DNA from: Natronococcus sp. CG52
Lineage (GTDB): Archaea; Halobacteriota; Halobacteria; Halobacteriales; Natrialbaceae
NCBI RefSeq assembly: GCF_023913515.1
Contig: NZ_CP099391.1
Span: forward strand, 1-64,000
DNA length: 64,000 nt
Direction of reading: 5' to 3'
In this document: positions 34,971 through 44,105 of the stretch, in pieces
Numbering within the stretch: position 1 is the stretch's first letter
Layout of the letters: every line of letters begins with the position of its first letter
Notes under the pieces: generated by a model
What the model was told of the DNA's origin: nothing
Database searches by the model: none
Seen by the model: the letters and a program-made list of their open reading frames with translations, nothing else
Made by a program: the position numbers and the translations under genes

Positions 34971-36257
34971 TCACTCGTACCGGAGCGCGTCGATCGGATC
35001 CGTCCGCGCCGCCCGCCAGGCCGGGTACAGTCCCGAGAGGATCCCGACGAGGATCCCGACCGCGATCGCGAGGGCGACGTACTCGTAGGGGTAGACCAGC
35101 GGGAGATCGATGTACCACGCGCCCACGTAGCCCGCGACGAGACCGAGCGCCGTTCCCAGTACGGCGCCGATGACGCCCAGAATCACCGCCTCCGTGAGAA
35201 AGAGGCCGAGCACGTCCCGGTTCTGTGCGCCGACCGCTTTCATGATCCCGATCTCGCGGGTGCGCTCGGTGACGCTGACGAGCATGATGTTCGCGATGCC
35301 GATCGACCCGACCAGCAGGGAGATGGCGGCGATGCCGACGATGAAGTTCTGCAGGAGATCGAGAACGTCCTGCAGCTGCTGGAGCAGCTCCGTGCTCGTC
35401 CGGAACGTTATCTCGAGGTCGTTGCCGAGGAACTCGCTCGCGTCGGCTGCGTCGCTCTCGAGGTACGCGACGGCGCTCTCGCGGGCGGCGTCGATATCCG
35501 CCTCGCTGGCGGACTCCCCCTCGATGATGATGGCGATGAAGCGGGCGTCGCCGGTCTCCGCGGTTCCGTCGGCTTCGCCTCCTCCGGCGTCTCCCCCGAT
35601 CCCGGCCGCCCGCTCGACGTAGTAGGGATCGGTCGGGACGTAGATCCGCGGCGACGATTCGAACCCCTCGAACGGACTCAACCCCTCGCTGTTGTCGGTG
35701 ATTCCGACGACTTCGACCGTGATCCGCTCGCCGCCGATGACCGTGATCGCGAGTTCGTCGCCGACGGTGACGTTCTCCTCGAACTGCTCCGCGGCCGCGG
35801 GGTTGATCACCGCCTCGCGTTCGCCCGTCTCGAACTGTCTGCCGTCCGCGAGTCGCTCCTCGCGGATGTACGACGGCCCGGACGCGACCAGTCCGTCGCC
35901 CTGGGCGATCTGCTCGTCGCCGTTCGACACCGACTGGCTCTGGATCGGCGCGTAGCCGTAGGCCGCCTCCACGTCCTCGAGTTCCTCGACGCCCTCGAGG
36001 TCGTCCTGACTAAATACCGGTTGCGCGCCCGCCAGCGGTCCGCCCTCGGTATCGGGGTCGGCGGCCCAGCCGTAGACGTTGCGCTGGTCGTCGGGGCTGA
36101 TGTCACCGATGATCCCCGCCTGCAGGCTCGCGCCGAGCGTGACGAAAGCGATCACCGCCGCGATTCCGATGACGACTCCGAGCGTCGTCAGCGCCGAGCG
36201 AAGTTTGTGCCCGCGGATCGACCGCCAGGCCAAGCGAAGACTCGCACGCGGTCGCAT
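34971..36257 (-). CDS. MacB/FtsX-like ABC transporter permease
   Basis: 428 residues. One N-terminal membrane helix ('[20 protein letters not shown]'), a large extracellular domain of about 240 residues, and three C-terminal helices ('[20 protein letters not shown]', '[20 protein letters not shown]', '[20 protein letters not shown]'). '[20 protein letters not shown]' is the MacB_PCD/FtsX coupling loop. With the ATPase encoded upstream (sharing one base) it forms a mechanotransmission-type exporter or lipoprotein-release system; substrate unknown. Confidence 0.9.
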   Translation of the reverse strand: MRPRASLRLAWRSIRGHKLRSALTTLGVVIGIAAVIAFVTLGASLQAGIIGDISPDDQRNVYGWAADPDTEGGPLAGAQPVFSQDDLEGVEELEDVEAAYGYAPIQSQSVSNGDEQIAQGDGLVASGPSYIREERLADGRQFETGEREAVINPAAAEQFEENVTVGDELAITVIGGERITVEVVGITDNSEGLSPFEGFESSPRIYVPTDPYYVERAAGIGGDAGGGEADGTAETGDARFIAIIIEGESASEADIDAARESAVAYLESDAADASEFLGNDLEITFRTSTELLQQLQDVLDLLQNFIVGIAAISLLVGSIGIANIMLVSVTERTREIGIMKAVGAQNRDVLGLFLTEAVILGVIGAVLGTALGLVAGYVGAWYIDLPLVYPYEYVALAIAVGILVGILSGLYPAWRAARTDPIDALRYE

Positions 36258-37027
36258 CAGCGGTTCGCCCCGTCGGTCGTTCCGGGACCGTCGCTCGCGC
36301 CGGTGTCGTCGTTCGTGCCGGTTCCCCCGTTCCCACCGCCGAGTTCTTCGACGCGGTCGATCGCTCCGTCGAGAAGGTGGACGATCCGTTCGGCGCGCTC
36401 GGCGACGTGGCGTTCGTGGGTGACGACGACCATCGTCGTGCCGGCGTCGTGGAACTCGCCGAAGAGGTCGAGCACCTCGGCTTCCGTCTCGGTGTCCAGA
36501 TTCCCCGAGGGCTCGTCGGCCAGCACGATCGACGGATCGTTCACCAGCGCCCGCGCGAGCGCGACTCGCTGGCGCTGGCCGCCGGAGAGTTCGTTCGGCC
36601 GGTGGTCCTCCCGGTCGGCGAGACCGACCCGCTCGAGCAGTGTTCGCGCTCGTTCGCGGCGGTCGTCCCGGTCGGCGCCCTGGAACAGCCGCGGCAGCGC
36701 GACGTTCTCGAGGGCGGTCAGCCGGGGCATGAGGTTGAACGTCTGGAAGACGAAGCCGACCTCCGTTCCCCGGAGGTTAGTCCGCTCGCGTCCGCTGAGG
36801 CTTCCGACGTTGCGATCGTCGATGAACACCTCTCCTTCGGAGGGCGTGTCCAGACAGCCGACGAGATTCATCAGCGTCGACTTTCCCGACCCGCTCGGCC
36901 CCATGATCGCCGTGTAGGAGCCGCGATCGATCTCGAGCGAGACGTCGTCGAGCGCGTGGACGGGTTCGCCGACGCGGTAGGTCTTGCGGACGTTCGAGAG
37001 CGAGACTGCCGTGTCGGTGGTCGCCAT
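36257..37027 (-). CDS. ABC transporter ATPase (MacB/LolD type)
   Basis: 256 residues: Walker [10 protein letters not shown], signature [15 protein letters not shown], Walker [13 protein letters not shown], switch histidine [10 protein letters not shown]. The insertion '[20 protein letters not shown]' is typical of the LolD/MacB group. A Gly/Asn/Thr-rich tail ends the protein. Its stop/start overlaps the permease gene. Confidence 0.92.
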   Translation of the reverse strand: MATTDTAVSLSNVRKTYRVGEPVHALDDVSLEIDRGSYTAIMGPSGSGKSTLMNLVGCLDTPSEGEVFIDDRNVGSLSGRERTNLRGTEVGFVFQTFNLMPRLTALENVALPRLFQGADRDDRRERARTLLERVGLADREDHRPNELSGGQRQRVALARALVNDPSIVLADEPSGNLDTETEAEVLDLFGEFHDAGTTMVVVTHERHVAERAERIVHLLDGAIDRVEELGGGNGGTGTNDDTGASDGPGTTDGANR

Positions 37028-37637
37028 AGGGTCCCGTCTACGGAATCAAGGAAAAAGATTCGTCACCGAAGGGGTGGTGAGCCGCGTCGCTCGAACTGTC
37101 CGTACGGATCGGTTCGGTAGTTGTTCGAACGTTGCGCGCGGAGCCACGCTCGCGTCCAAACCGCGGGACTCGAGGCAAAGAGGGGCGGCTGAGACCTCCG
37201 ATGGAAGATTGTGACGTCTGACGACCGTAACTCACCGTGTGGCCCCAGCCGTTTCGCACTCTCGCCGAGAACGACAAGTATCTTCCCTTCAACACATGTT
37301 ACGCGGTATGAAACAGGGATCTCGTCTCGACGGACTCGAGTTACGACCGCGCGATCGCGCAGCGCTGGCAGACGGCTTTCCGAACCGATATCGGAGCAAG
37401 CGTCTCACAGAGTGAAAGTATACGAATAGTACAAAACAGACGGCGTCGAACACCGAGATGGCCACAGGGGATGGCCAGCAGGGAATACAGCCAGCCACGC
37501 GCGTGGCGTTCGAACCATCATTTTTGTCGAAACCGTCGATACCGCTCGAGCGTCGAGTGAGCCGCTCGCCGACGCTGGTTCGCCGTCTCGTCGGAACGAC
37601 TGCAACGTTTTTGCCGCCGGGGTTCGCTTCAAGACGT
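37028..37637. other. 610-bp intergenic region, no recognised gene
   Basis: A possible 39-codon reading (37296-37415, plus) has no recognised family and is probably chance. No repeat, tRNA or operator is recognised. The right part should hold the rpiA promoter. Confidence 0.4.
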
Positions 37638-38345
37638 ATGAAGACCGACGGAGGAGCCGACGCGGCGAAGCGACGCGCGGGTGAACGCGCGGCCGAGGAA
37701 GTCGAGGACGGATTCGTGGTCGGACTCGGAACCGGCTCGACGACAGCCTACGCGATCGAAGCGATCGGGCGAGCCGTCGACGAGGGACTCGACGTGCGCG
37801 GTATCCCGACCTCCTTTCAGTCCCGTCGGCTGGCGCTCGAGGTCGGCATCCCGCTGACTTCTCTCGACGCCGTCGAGAACGTCGACCTCGCGATCGACGG
37901 CGCCGACCAGGTCGTCGACGACGCCGATGCGGCGGCGTTCGGCACCCTGATCAAGGGCGGGGGCGCGGCACACGCGCGCGAAAAGTTCGTCGACGCGGCG
38001 GCGGACCGGTTCGCCGTCGTCGCAGACCCGTCCAAACTGGCCACCCGACTCGAGCGTCCGGTTCCAGTCGAAGTCCTCCCCGACGCCCACACCGTCGTCG
38101 CCGACCGCGTCGGCGAACTCGGCGGCGAACCGACGCTGCGAAGCGCCGAAGGGAAGGACGGTCCCGTCGTCACCGACAACGGAAACCTGGTGCTCGACTG
38201 CGAGCTCGGCGCGATCGACGATCCCGAGGCGCTTTCGAACTGGCTCTCGAGCGTTCCCGGGGTCGTCGAGCACGGCATCTTCGTCGGACTCGCGGACGCG
38301 ACCTACGTCGGGACGGACGACGGGGTCGAAGAACGGCGGTACTGA
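37638..38345 (+). CDS. rpiA: Ribose-5-phosphate isomerase A
   Basis: 235 residues from ATG 37638. '[18 protein letters not shown]' is the substrate phosphate loop, '[13 protein letters not shown]' carries the catalytic aspartates, and '[20 protein letters not shown]' the active-site lysine and glutamate. '[11 protein letters not shown]' and '[14 protein letters not shown]' complete the family pattern. It interconverts ribose 5-phosphate and ribulose 5-phosphate for nucleotide synthesis. Confidence 0.96.
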   Translation: MKTDGGADAAKRRAGERAAEEVEDGFVVGLGTGSTTAYAIEAIGRAVDEGLDVRGIPTSFQSRRLALEVGIPLTSLDAVENVDLAIDGADQVVDDADAAAFGTLIKGGGAAHAREKFVDAAADRFAVVADPSKLATRLERPVPVEVLPDAHTVVADRVGELGGEPTLRSAEGKDGPVVTDNGNLVLDCELGAIDDPEALSNWLSSVPGVVEHGIFVGLADATYVGTDDGVEERRY

Positions 38346-38420
38346 GCGCGCCTGCGACACCGGAGCGCCGCGACACCCGCCACCCGATCACCGTCTTGGT
38401 CGAATCCCAACCCGTGCAGC

Positions 38421-38837
38421 TCAGTTCTGGTGGCGGTCGACGTCTCGCGTCGAGTCGTCGCCGAACACCGAGAGCGAAACGACGATCAGGTACAGCACGC
38501 CCAGGAGGCGGGCTGCGGGCTCGATCCACGGTTTCAACTCGAGATCGTCGACGTTCTCGTAGACCAGCCGCTGGCTCAGTTCGATGATCGGCTGCGGGAG
38601 GACCACCAGCATCACCCCGGCGAGTCCGAGAAGCGTGCTGACGATCGTCGATCCTGACTCCCGGCGAGCGAGCAGCCAGACGAACACGGCGCCCTCGAGT
38701 CGAGCGCCCTGAAGCGCCCAGGGGCGCAGTTTCGCTTCCGCAGGATTCTCGAGCCCGATCCGTTCGCACGCGTCGATAACCGGCTGTGGCATCGCGATCT
38801 CGAAGATGCCGAAGGCGATCAGTAGTTTGCGCAACAT
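38421..38837 (-). CDS. Small membrane protein made of two similar halves, function unknown
   Basis: 138 residues. 'MPQPVIDACERIGLENPAEA' then 'LRPWALQGARLEGAVFVWLL' (about 16-56) is echoed by 'LPQPIIELSQRLVYENVDDL' then 'LKPWIEPAARLLGVLYLIVV' (about 80-120), so the protein is an internal duplication of a motif PQPxI...EN...L+PW...AR..G followed by a membrane helix. No family is recognised. Codon use is normal for the region. Confidence 0.7.
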   Translation of the reverse strand: MLRKLLIAFGIFEIAMPQPVIDACERIGLENPAEAKLRPWALQGARLEGAVFVWLLARRESGSTIVSTLLGLAGVMLVVLPQPIIELSQRLVYENVDDLELKPWIEPAARLLGVLYLIVVSLSVFGDDSTRDVDRHQN

Positions 38838-39145
38838 ACCCGCTCCCGCTGTTCGTCGGGGATCGTCAAAAAATCGATCCCGGCGTTCGATCGGCGCGAT
38901 ATCGATCGATACGCCCCCGGACGTCGAGTACGTGGTCTTCGCCGAACGACAAAGACCTCTCGAGCAGCACCGCTAACGCGTCTATCACTCCGTTTTGGCC
39001 GCCGGAACTCGGTGTGAAGCAGTGTGACTCTCGGAACCACTGGCAGGAACTGCGTCTCGTCGACAATTTCGCATATCAATCCGTTATACCTTCAGCCAGC
39101 GCTATCCGGTCGTTGCGTCGATAAAAATTGTTTCGAGCGGACGCC
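38838..39145. other. Intergenic region, nothing recognised
   Basis: About 308 bases between two minus-strand genes. It must contain the promoter for the duplicated membrane protein. No repeat or RNA gene is seen. Confidence 0.35.
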
Positions 39146-39313
39146 TTACAGGTCGCGAGGCTGGACCGTCTTCCGGTCGTTGGCCTCGGCGCGTCGAGCG
39201 GCGTCCTCGAGGAGCTGGTCGACTTCCTCGTCGAGTGCGTCGTAAAAGTCCGAAGCGACGTTCTTGTCATCGAGCGCTTCCTTCACAGCGGCTTTGACGA
39301 TAAGGTCTGCCAT
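39146..39313 (-). CDS. DUF1931-type single histone-fold protein (55 aa)
   Basis: ATG at 39313 begins MADLIVKAAVKEALDDKNVA, followed by 'SDFYDALDEEVDQLLEDAAR' and 'RAEANDRKTVQPRDL'. The helix-loop-helix spacing and the ending 'A...NDRKTVQPRDL' match the histone-fold end R(K)TVxxxD. It is short for a histone (usually 66-70) and resembles haloarchaeal DUF1931 proteins. A TATA box (CTTATAATAGG on the minus strand, about 39335-39346) lies about 27 nt upstream, so the transcript is probably leaderless. Confidence 0.88.
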   Translation of the reverse strand: MADLIVKAAVKEALDDKNVASDFYDALDEEVDQLLEDAARRAEANDRKTVQPRDL

Positions 39314-39334
39314 ACGCTGTATCCGTTCCTGTTT

Positions 39335-39346
39335 CCCTATTATAAG
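39335..39346 (-). promoter_or_regulatory. TATA box of the histone-fold gene
   Basis: The minus-strand CTTATAATAGG is centred about 27 nt from the ATG at 39313, the expected distance for a leaderless archaeal promoter. Confidence 0.55.
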
Positions 39347-39577
39347 TGTTGTGGTTATTTCGCGGGATACCGGGGTTGCAGCGGTTAGTTCGCCTGTTTG
39401 GCCACCTCATTCCACCGGAAAATATATGTTTGATGAGTTCGGCGACCCGATTTCCCGGCGCTGGAACCGGAGGAACCGGCTCGCGCGCGGTCTGGGTCCG
39501 CTCGCGCGCGTTTCCGAAACCGATCCGACTCGACGGTCGGTCGACGGATTCGAGTGGATCCGTCACCGAGAGCAGGT

Positions 39578-40336
39578 ATGCGCGAACTCCTCGAGGCCGT
39601 CGCCGACGGCTCGCTCTCGCCGACCGAGGCGGAGGCCGAACTCAGAGGCTACGTGACCGGAGACGCGGGCCGGTTCGACGCGGCCCGACAGCAGCGTCGC
39701 GGAATTCCGGAGGGCATCTTCGCGGCGGGCAAATCCGCCGCCCAGGTCGTCGCCCTCGCCGAAACCGCACTCGAGACGACCGGCCGAGCGCTGATCACCC
39801 GGGCCGACGACGACCAGATCGAGACGCTCGAGTCGACCCTCCTCGAATCGTTTCCCGACGCCACGCTCGAGCGGTGGAGCTCGACCGTCCTCGTTCGCAC
39901 GGCCGGCCACGAACGACCGTCGCTCGAGGCGACGGTCGGTATCGTCACCGCGGGAACCGTCGACGGACCGGTCGCAGACGAGGCCGCAGCCGTCTGCCGG
40001 GACGCCGGAGCGGCAGTCGACCGCGTCGACGACGTCGGCGTCGCGGCGCTCGATCGCATGCTCGACCAGCTCGAGCGGCTTCGCGAGACGGACGTGTTGA
40101 TCGTCGCCGCCGGTCGCGAGGGAGCCCTGCCGACGGTCGTCGCCGGCCTCGTCGACACGCCGGTGATCGGCGTTCCGGTCTCGAGCGGCTACGGCCACGC
40201 CGGCGACGGCGAGGCGGCGCTTTCGGGGATGTTGCAGTCGTGTACGGTCCTGTCGGTCGTCAACGTCGACGCGGGATTCGTCGCGGGCGCACAGGCGACG
40301 CTGATCGCGCGGGCGCTCGACGACGCTCGAAACTGA
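39578..40336 (+). CDS. larB: Nickel-pincer cofactor biosynthesis protein LarB
   Basis: 252 residues from ATG 39578. After an N-terminal helical part ('ELLEAVADGSLSPTEAEAEL') the PurE-like domain has 'TVGIVTAGTVDGPVADEAA', 'VLIVAAGREGALPTVVAGLV' and 'VIGVPVSSGYGHAGDGEAAL', characteristic of LarB, which carboxylates nicotinic acid adenine dinucleotide in pincer cofactor synthesis. LarC and LarE are not in the window, so the pathway must be completed elsewhere. Confidence 0.93.
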   Translation: MRELLEAVADGSLSPTEAEAELRGYVTGDAGRFDAARQQRRGIPEGIFAAGKSAAQVVALAETALETTGRALITRADDDQIETLESTLLESFPDATLERWSSTVLVRTAGHERPSLEATVGIVTAGTVDGPVADEAAAVCRDAGAAVDRVDDVGVAALDRMLDQLERLRETDVLIVAAGREGALPTVVAGLVDTPVIGVPVSSGYGHAGDGEAALSGMLQSCTVLSVVNVDAGFVAGAQATLIARALDDARN

Positions 40337-40435
40337 CCCGATCGATACCAGTTTACTAAAAATATTCTTCCGCCGTTCGAAATCTAGACAGTGTATGGGA
40401 AAGGCTATTTATTCATACACCCGGTAGCTTTGGGT

Positions 40436-40452
40436 ACCGGCTGAAGCCGGTG
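40436..40452 (+). promoter_or_regulatory. Short perfect hairpin in the leader of the zinc-ribbon microprotein
   Basis: ACCGGCT-GA-AGCCGGT forms a perfect 7-bp stem ending seven bases before the ATG at 40459. It follows a TATA-like CTATTTATT (40403-40412). Such a hairpin could influence translation initiation. Confidence 0.4.
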
Positions 40453-40458
40453 TGACCA

Positions 40459-40608
40459 ATGCCCAAGTGTGACCACTGCGACGCGCACGTGTCCGAACGC
40501 TTCGCACGCGTTTTCGCCGACGAGTACGGCGAAATTCACGCCTGCGTGAGCTGTTCGGCGAACGCTGGGATCGCGGAAGCCGCGAAGGAGCGCGCTCGCG
40601 GCTCCTGA
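40459..40608 (+). CDS. Zinc-ribbon microprotein (49 aa, DUF7563-like)
   Basis: Reads [20 protein letters not shown], then '[20 protein letters not shown]' and ends RARGS. Two CxxC knuckles about 25 residues apart (CDHC, CVSC) make a treble-clef-like zinc site. Tiny haloarchaeal zinc-finger proteins of this form are widespread and some affect biofilm or stress. Exact role unknown. Confidence 0.8.
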   Translation: MPKCDHCDAHVSERFARVFADEYGEIHACVSCSANAGIAEAAKERARGS

Positions 40609-40708
40609 CGTTCGAGCATCGCCACTGAACACGAACCCGGACCCCGACCCTAGCCACCGAACCCGCGGACGAGACGCTTTTTACGAGGCGGCGCCGTACT
40701 GTCGCTCG

Positions 40709-40963
40709 ATGGCCGACGCCGACCACGTCGTCTACGTTCTCGAGTGCGCCGACGGCTCCCTTTATACCGGATACACGACCGACCTCGAGCGACGCGTCGC
40801 CGAACACGACGCGGGGGACGGAGCGAAATATACCCGCGGTCGAACGCCGGTCGAACTCCGCTATCACGAGGGGTACGAGTCGAAGTCGGCCGCGATGTCT
40901 CGCGAGTACGAGATCAAGCAGCTAACGCGGGCGCAGAAGGAACGGCTGGTCGACCTCGAGTAA
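40709..40963 (+). CDS. GIY-YIG nuclease family protein (UPF0213 type)
   Basis: 84 residues: '[20 protein letters not shown]' contains the (G/V)VYV...YTG catalytic strands, '[20 protein letters not shown]' the arginine and histidine region, and '[14 protein letters not shown]' the usual C-terminal helix. Family members are single-domain endonucleases of the YhbQ group, probably in DNA repair. Confidence 0.93.
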   Translation: MADADHVVYVLECADGSLYTGYTTDLERRVAEHDAGDGAKYTRGRTPVELRYHEGYESKSAAMSREYEIKQLTRAQKERLVDLE

Positions 40964-41495
40964 GTGCCAGTGCCCGTCGGTTCGAGTTCGTTATTTGATG
41001 TTTCAGATGTACTCCGAGCCAGTCGATCCGTTGCGTAGCGGTGCGAACGTACCAGTGCTGTCTTTGCCGGAGTCGCTGAGAATTCGAGCGCCCTGCCCAA
41101 ACTGGCGACAGGGGATCGCCACGTCCTCCCCAGCCGATTCGTTCGCTCACGGGTCGTCCCTCCCCGTTCGCACGTTCATCCACCGTCAGAGCAAGCTCTG
41201 ACGAGCGGCTCAAAAACCAGAGATCACGGTTCCCTGTGGTCACCGTCTGCTCACGGGTGCTGCGCACCCGTTCGCGTGGTCCGAAGGACGCTTTGCGTCC
41301 TTCGCTATTCGCTTCCGAGGTGCTCGCAAGCTCGCACCCGATCGACAGCGCGCGCCACCGCGACGCGGATCGATCGGTTCGGGCGATACGTGGTTCGCTC
41401 GGACGCAATAGCCGGTCCGCGGTCGAGTAAAGGCGTGAATCGCTCGGAGTCAAGCCCCGAACTCTCCGATACCGCTTGGAAAAACGGCGTTCTGA
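40964..41495. other. Non-coding region dominated by dispersed repeat family 1
   Basis: 530 bases between convergent genes. No gene is supported; the open readings on both strands are translations of the repeat. See the repeat and finding entries for the hairpins. Confidence 0.6.
41100..41345 (+). repeat. Dispersed repeat family 1, copy B, with three perfect hairpins
   Basis: Aligns with the reverse complement of copy A near 2.8 kb (shared ACGTCCTCCCC, CCGATTCGTTCGCT and a TTCCC-GTGGTCACCG block). Copy B adds perfect inverted repeats at 41185-41202 (GTCAGAGC/GCTCTGAC, loop AA), 41253-41271 (ACGGGTGC/GCACCCGT) and 41282-41304 (CGAAGGACGC/GCGTCCTTCG, loop TTT). No transposase. Confidence 0.75.
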
Positions 41496-42089
41496 TTACT
41501 GCGATTCGTTCGTCGCCGTTCGCGGCGAACTCACGTCGGGTTCGATGAAGGCGTACTCGGTGAGCATCCGCCCGAGCTTTCTGGTTCGCTCCTCGAGTCG
41601 CTCGTCGACGAACGCGCGGCCGTCGATGGCGTCCGGATCGGCGTTGAACTCGCCGGACGCGCCGCGGATGCCGACCTGGTGGGGGAGCGTCCAGCCGTGA
41701 ACGCCGCGAACGGTGATCCGGAGGTGATCGAGCGTCGAACCGTAGCTGCCGCCGCCCGCGGTCGCGAGCAGGCCGACGGTGGTGTCCTCGTACTCGTCGA
41801 AGCCGCAGTAGTCGTGGAAGTTCTTCAGCGCGCCCGAATAGGAACCGTGGTAGACCGGCGTCCCGAGGGCGACGGCGTCGGCCTCGCGGACGAGTCGCGT
41901 CACCTCGTCGCCGTCGCCCTGCCCGTCGAGGTCGGGATCGTAGACCGGGAGGTCGTACTCCTGTAAGTCGAGCAGGGTCGTCTCGGCGCCGGCCTCGTCG
42001 GCGGCGTCGAGAACGTATCGCAGCGCCGTGCGAGTGTAACTCTCGTCGCGAAGGCTGCCGGAGACGGCGAGAACGGAGGGTGCGTTCAT
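41496..42089 (-). CDS. NADPH-dependent FMN reductase family protein
   Basis: 197 residues. 'VLAVSGSLRDESYTRTALRY' is the FMN phosphate loop, 'GTPVYHGSYSGALKNFHDYC' the second FMN-binding segment, and 'VGLLATAGGGSYGSTLDHLR' the third. The family reduces FMN, quinones or azo compounds with NAD(P)H. Physiological substrate unknown. Confidence 0.92.
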   Translation of the reverse strand: MNAPSVLAVSGSLRDESYTRTALRYVLDAADEAGAETTLLDLQEYDLPVYDPDLDGQGDGDEVTRLVREADAVALGTPVYHGSYSGALKNFHDYCGFDEYEDTTVGLLATAGGGSYGSTLDHLRITVRGVHGWTLPHQVGIRGASGEFNADPDAIDGRAFVDERLEERTRKLGRMLTEYAFIEPDVSSPRTATNESQ

Positions 42090-42218
42090 ACTGATAGTAT
42101 CGGACTGATCGCTAAAACAGCGTTGGCTTCAGATGCGGTCCGGCCACCTCGAGCGACTCCCGCTCGGCGCCGCGATTCCAGCGTCGCCTTTTTCGCACCG
42201 GACGATGAGGGGGCGAGT

Positions 42219-43613
42219 ATGGAGACGATCTCGTTCGGAACCGACGGATGGCGGGCGACGCTCGAGGAGTTCACGACGCCCCGAGTTCGGATGGTCGGCC
42301 AGGCGGTCGCGACCTACCTTCAGGACGAGGGTCGCGAGGGACCGGTTGCGATCGGCTACGACGCGCGCGAGACCTCCCGCGGCTTCGCGGAGGAGTTGAC
42401 GCGCGTGCTGTGTGCGAACGGCTTCGACGTGCTCCTGCCGGGCCGGGATCGTCCGACGCCGCTGTTCGCCCACGCGATCGTCGAACGCGACCTCGCAGGG
42501 GCGCTCGTCGTTACCGCCTCGCACAACCCTCCGGAGTACAACGGCGTGAAGTTCATCCCCGAGGACGGCGCGCCGGCCCTGCCCGAAGTAATGGACGCGA
42601 TCGGGGATCGCCTCGCCGAACCCGACCCGCTGCCGGCCGAGGAACACGGCACCGCCGAGGAGGTCGACTTCGTCGAGCCGCACGCCGACGCCGCGCTCGA
42701 ACTGGTCGAGGAGACGACCGGAAGCACCGATCTCGACGGGCTGACCGTCGCCTACGACGCGATGCACGGCAGCGGCCGGGGGACGACAGACGCGCTGCTC
42801 GAACGAGCAGGTGCCGACGTCGACCGTCTGCGCTGTGACCAGGATCCCGACTTCGGCGGCGGTGCGCCCGAACCCGCACCGAAGAATCTCGAGGAACTCG
42901 TCGAACGGGTCGCCGACGGAGAGGCTGACCTCGGCCTCGCCAACGACGGCGACGCCGATCGTATCGCCATCGTAACGCCCGAACGGGGCTACCTGGACGA
43001 GAACCTCTTCTTCGCCGCGCTGTACGACTACCTGCTCGAGAACGAGTCGGGACCCGCGATCCGGACGGTGTCGACGACGTTCCTGATCGACCGGGTCGCT
43101 GCGACCCACGACGAGGACGTCCACGAGGTGCCGGTGGGATTCAAGTGGGTCGCGAAAGCGATCGCCGACCACGACGCCCTGATCGGCGGCGAGGAGTCGG
43201 GCGGGTTCACGATCCGCGGGCACGTCCGCGAGAAGGACGGCGTCCTGCTGGCGCTGCTCGCGGCGGCGATGCACGCCGACGAGCCGATCGACGACCGCGT
43301 CGACCGACTGCTCTCCGAACACGGCACCGTCGTCCAGGACAAGATCAGCGTCGCCTGTCCCGACCACGAGAAGGTGCGGGTACTCGACGACCTCGAGGAC
43401 GAGATCCCCGACGACGTCGCCGGTACGCCGGTCGAGAACGTCAACACCGCGGACGGCTTCAAACTCCAGCTCGAGGACGGCTCGTGGCTGCTCGTTCGCC
43501 CCAGCGGTACCGAACCGAAGCTGCGGGTCTACGCCGAGGCGACCGACGAGGAGCGCGTCGCGGAACTGCTCGAGGCGGGTGAAGGACTGGTCGAGCCGCT
43601 CGTCGAAGCGTAA
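42219..43613 (+). CDS. Phosphoglucomutase/phosphomannomutase family protein
   Basis: 464 residues from ATG 42219. 'GTDGWRATLEEF' opens domain 1, 'VVTASHNPPEYNGVKF' holds the phosphoserine loop (TASHNP), 'LGLANDGDADRIAIVT' the metal-binding DGDADR, 'GGEESGGFTIRGHVREKDGV' the sugar-binding loop and 'LLVRPSGTEPKLRVYAEA' the phosphate site. Interconverts hexose 1- and 6-phosphates, feeding glycosylation or storage sugar pathways; glucose versus mannose versus glucosamine specificity cannot be read reliably. Confidence 0.94.
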   Translation: METISFGTDGWRATLEEFTTPRVRMVGQAVATYLQDEGREGPVAIGYDARETSRGFAEELTRVLCANGFDVLLPGRDRPTPLFAHAIVERDLAGALVVTASHNPPEYNGVKFIPEDGAPALPEVMDAIGDRLAEPDPLPAEEHGTAEEVDFVEPHADAALELVEETTGSTDLDGLTVAYDAMHGSGRGTTDALLERAGADVDRLRCDQDPDFGGGAPEPAPKNLEELVERVADGEADLGLANDGDADRIAIVTPERGYLDENLFFAALYDYLLENESGPAIRTVSTTFLIDRVAATHDEDVHEVPVGFKWVAKAIADHDALIGGEESGGFTIRGHVREKDGVLLALLAAAMHADEPIDDRVDRLLSEHGTVVQDKISVACPDHEKVRVLDDLEDEIPDDVAGTPVENVNTADGFKLQLEDGSWLLVRPSGTEPKLRVYAEATDEERVAELLEAGEGLVEPLVEA

Positions 43614-43701
43614 AAAACCGACACACGGCTAACCCGTCGCTCGAATTTGTGGTTGCGTACTCCGGGCTCACGTTTACCCGCTCACACACCGACGCCTGAT
43701 T

Positions 43702-44082
43702 ATGAGCAAACGAAACGAGGACGCGGCGTACACGGAGTTGACGCCGGACGCCTGGCATCAGGAGGAAGGAAACTACTCGATCGACTGTCCGGAGTGCGGC
43801 TCCAAAGCGACGCTGATGAACGTCGTCAAACACGGCCGTTGTAACGGCTACCTCAGTAAGCACGAAGCGGACACCGAACTCGACACGCAGCCGATGGACT
43901 GTACGGCCAAGCTCTGGTTCGAACTCGGCTACGTCTCCGATCCCGAAGAGGAGATGACCGACGACGCCGTCGGCGAGACGGAGTCCGAAGCTGAAGACGA
44001 CAGCGTCGAGAACGAAGACGGCGTCCCGGCCTCGGATCAGCCGCCAGGATCGGAGGGGACGGTCGACGAGGAGCAGACGTAG
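43702..44082 (+). CDS. Haloarchaeal zinc-binding protein of unknown function
   Basis: 126 residues. 'YSIDCPECGSKATLMNVVKH' then 'GRCNGYL' gives CxxC...C, and a later Cys (MDCTAKLWFELGY) may complete a metal site. The last 45 residues are acidic and disordered. No catalytic motif; a small DNA/RNA-binding or regulatory protein is possible. Confidence 0.68.
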   Translation: MSKRNEDAAYTELTPDAWHQEEGNYSIDCPECGSKATLMNVVKHGRCNGYLSKHEADTELDTQPMDCTAKLWFELGYVSDPEEEMTDDAVGETESEAEDDSVENEDGVPASDQPPGSEGTVDEEQT

Positions 44083-44105
44083 CGGCCGCTCTCGTACGCA
44101 TCTCG

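Noticed and set aside
37296-37415. A 39-codon plus-strand reading
   Set aside because: It has no recognised family, no clear promoter spacing and a basic composition unlike neighbouring proteins; chance is likelier.
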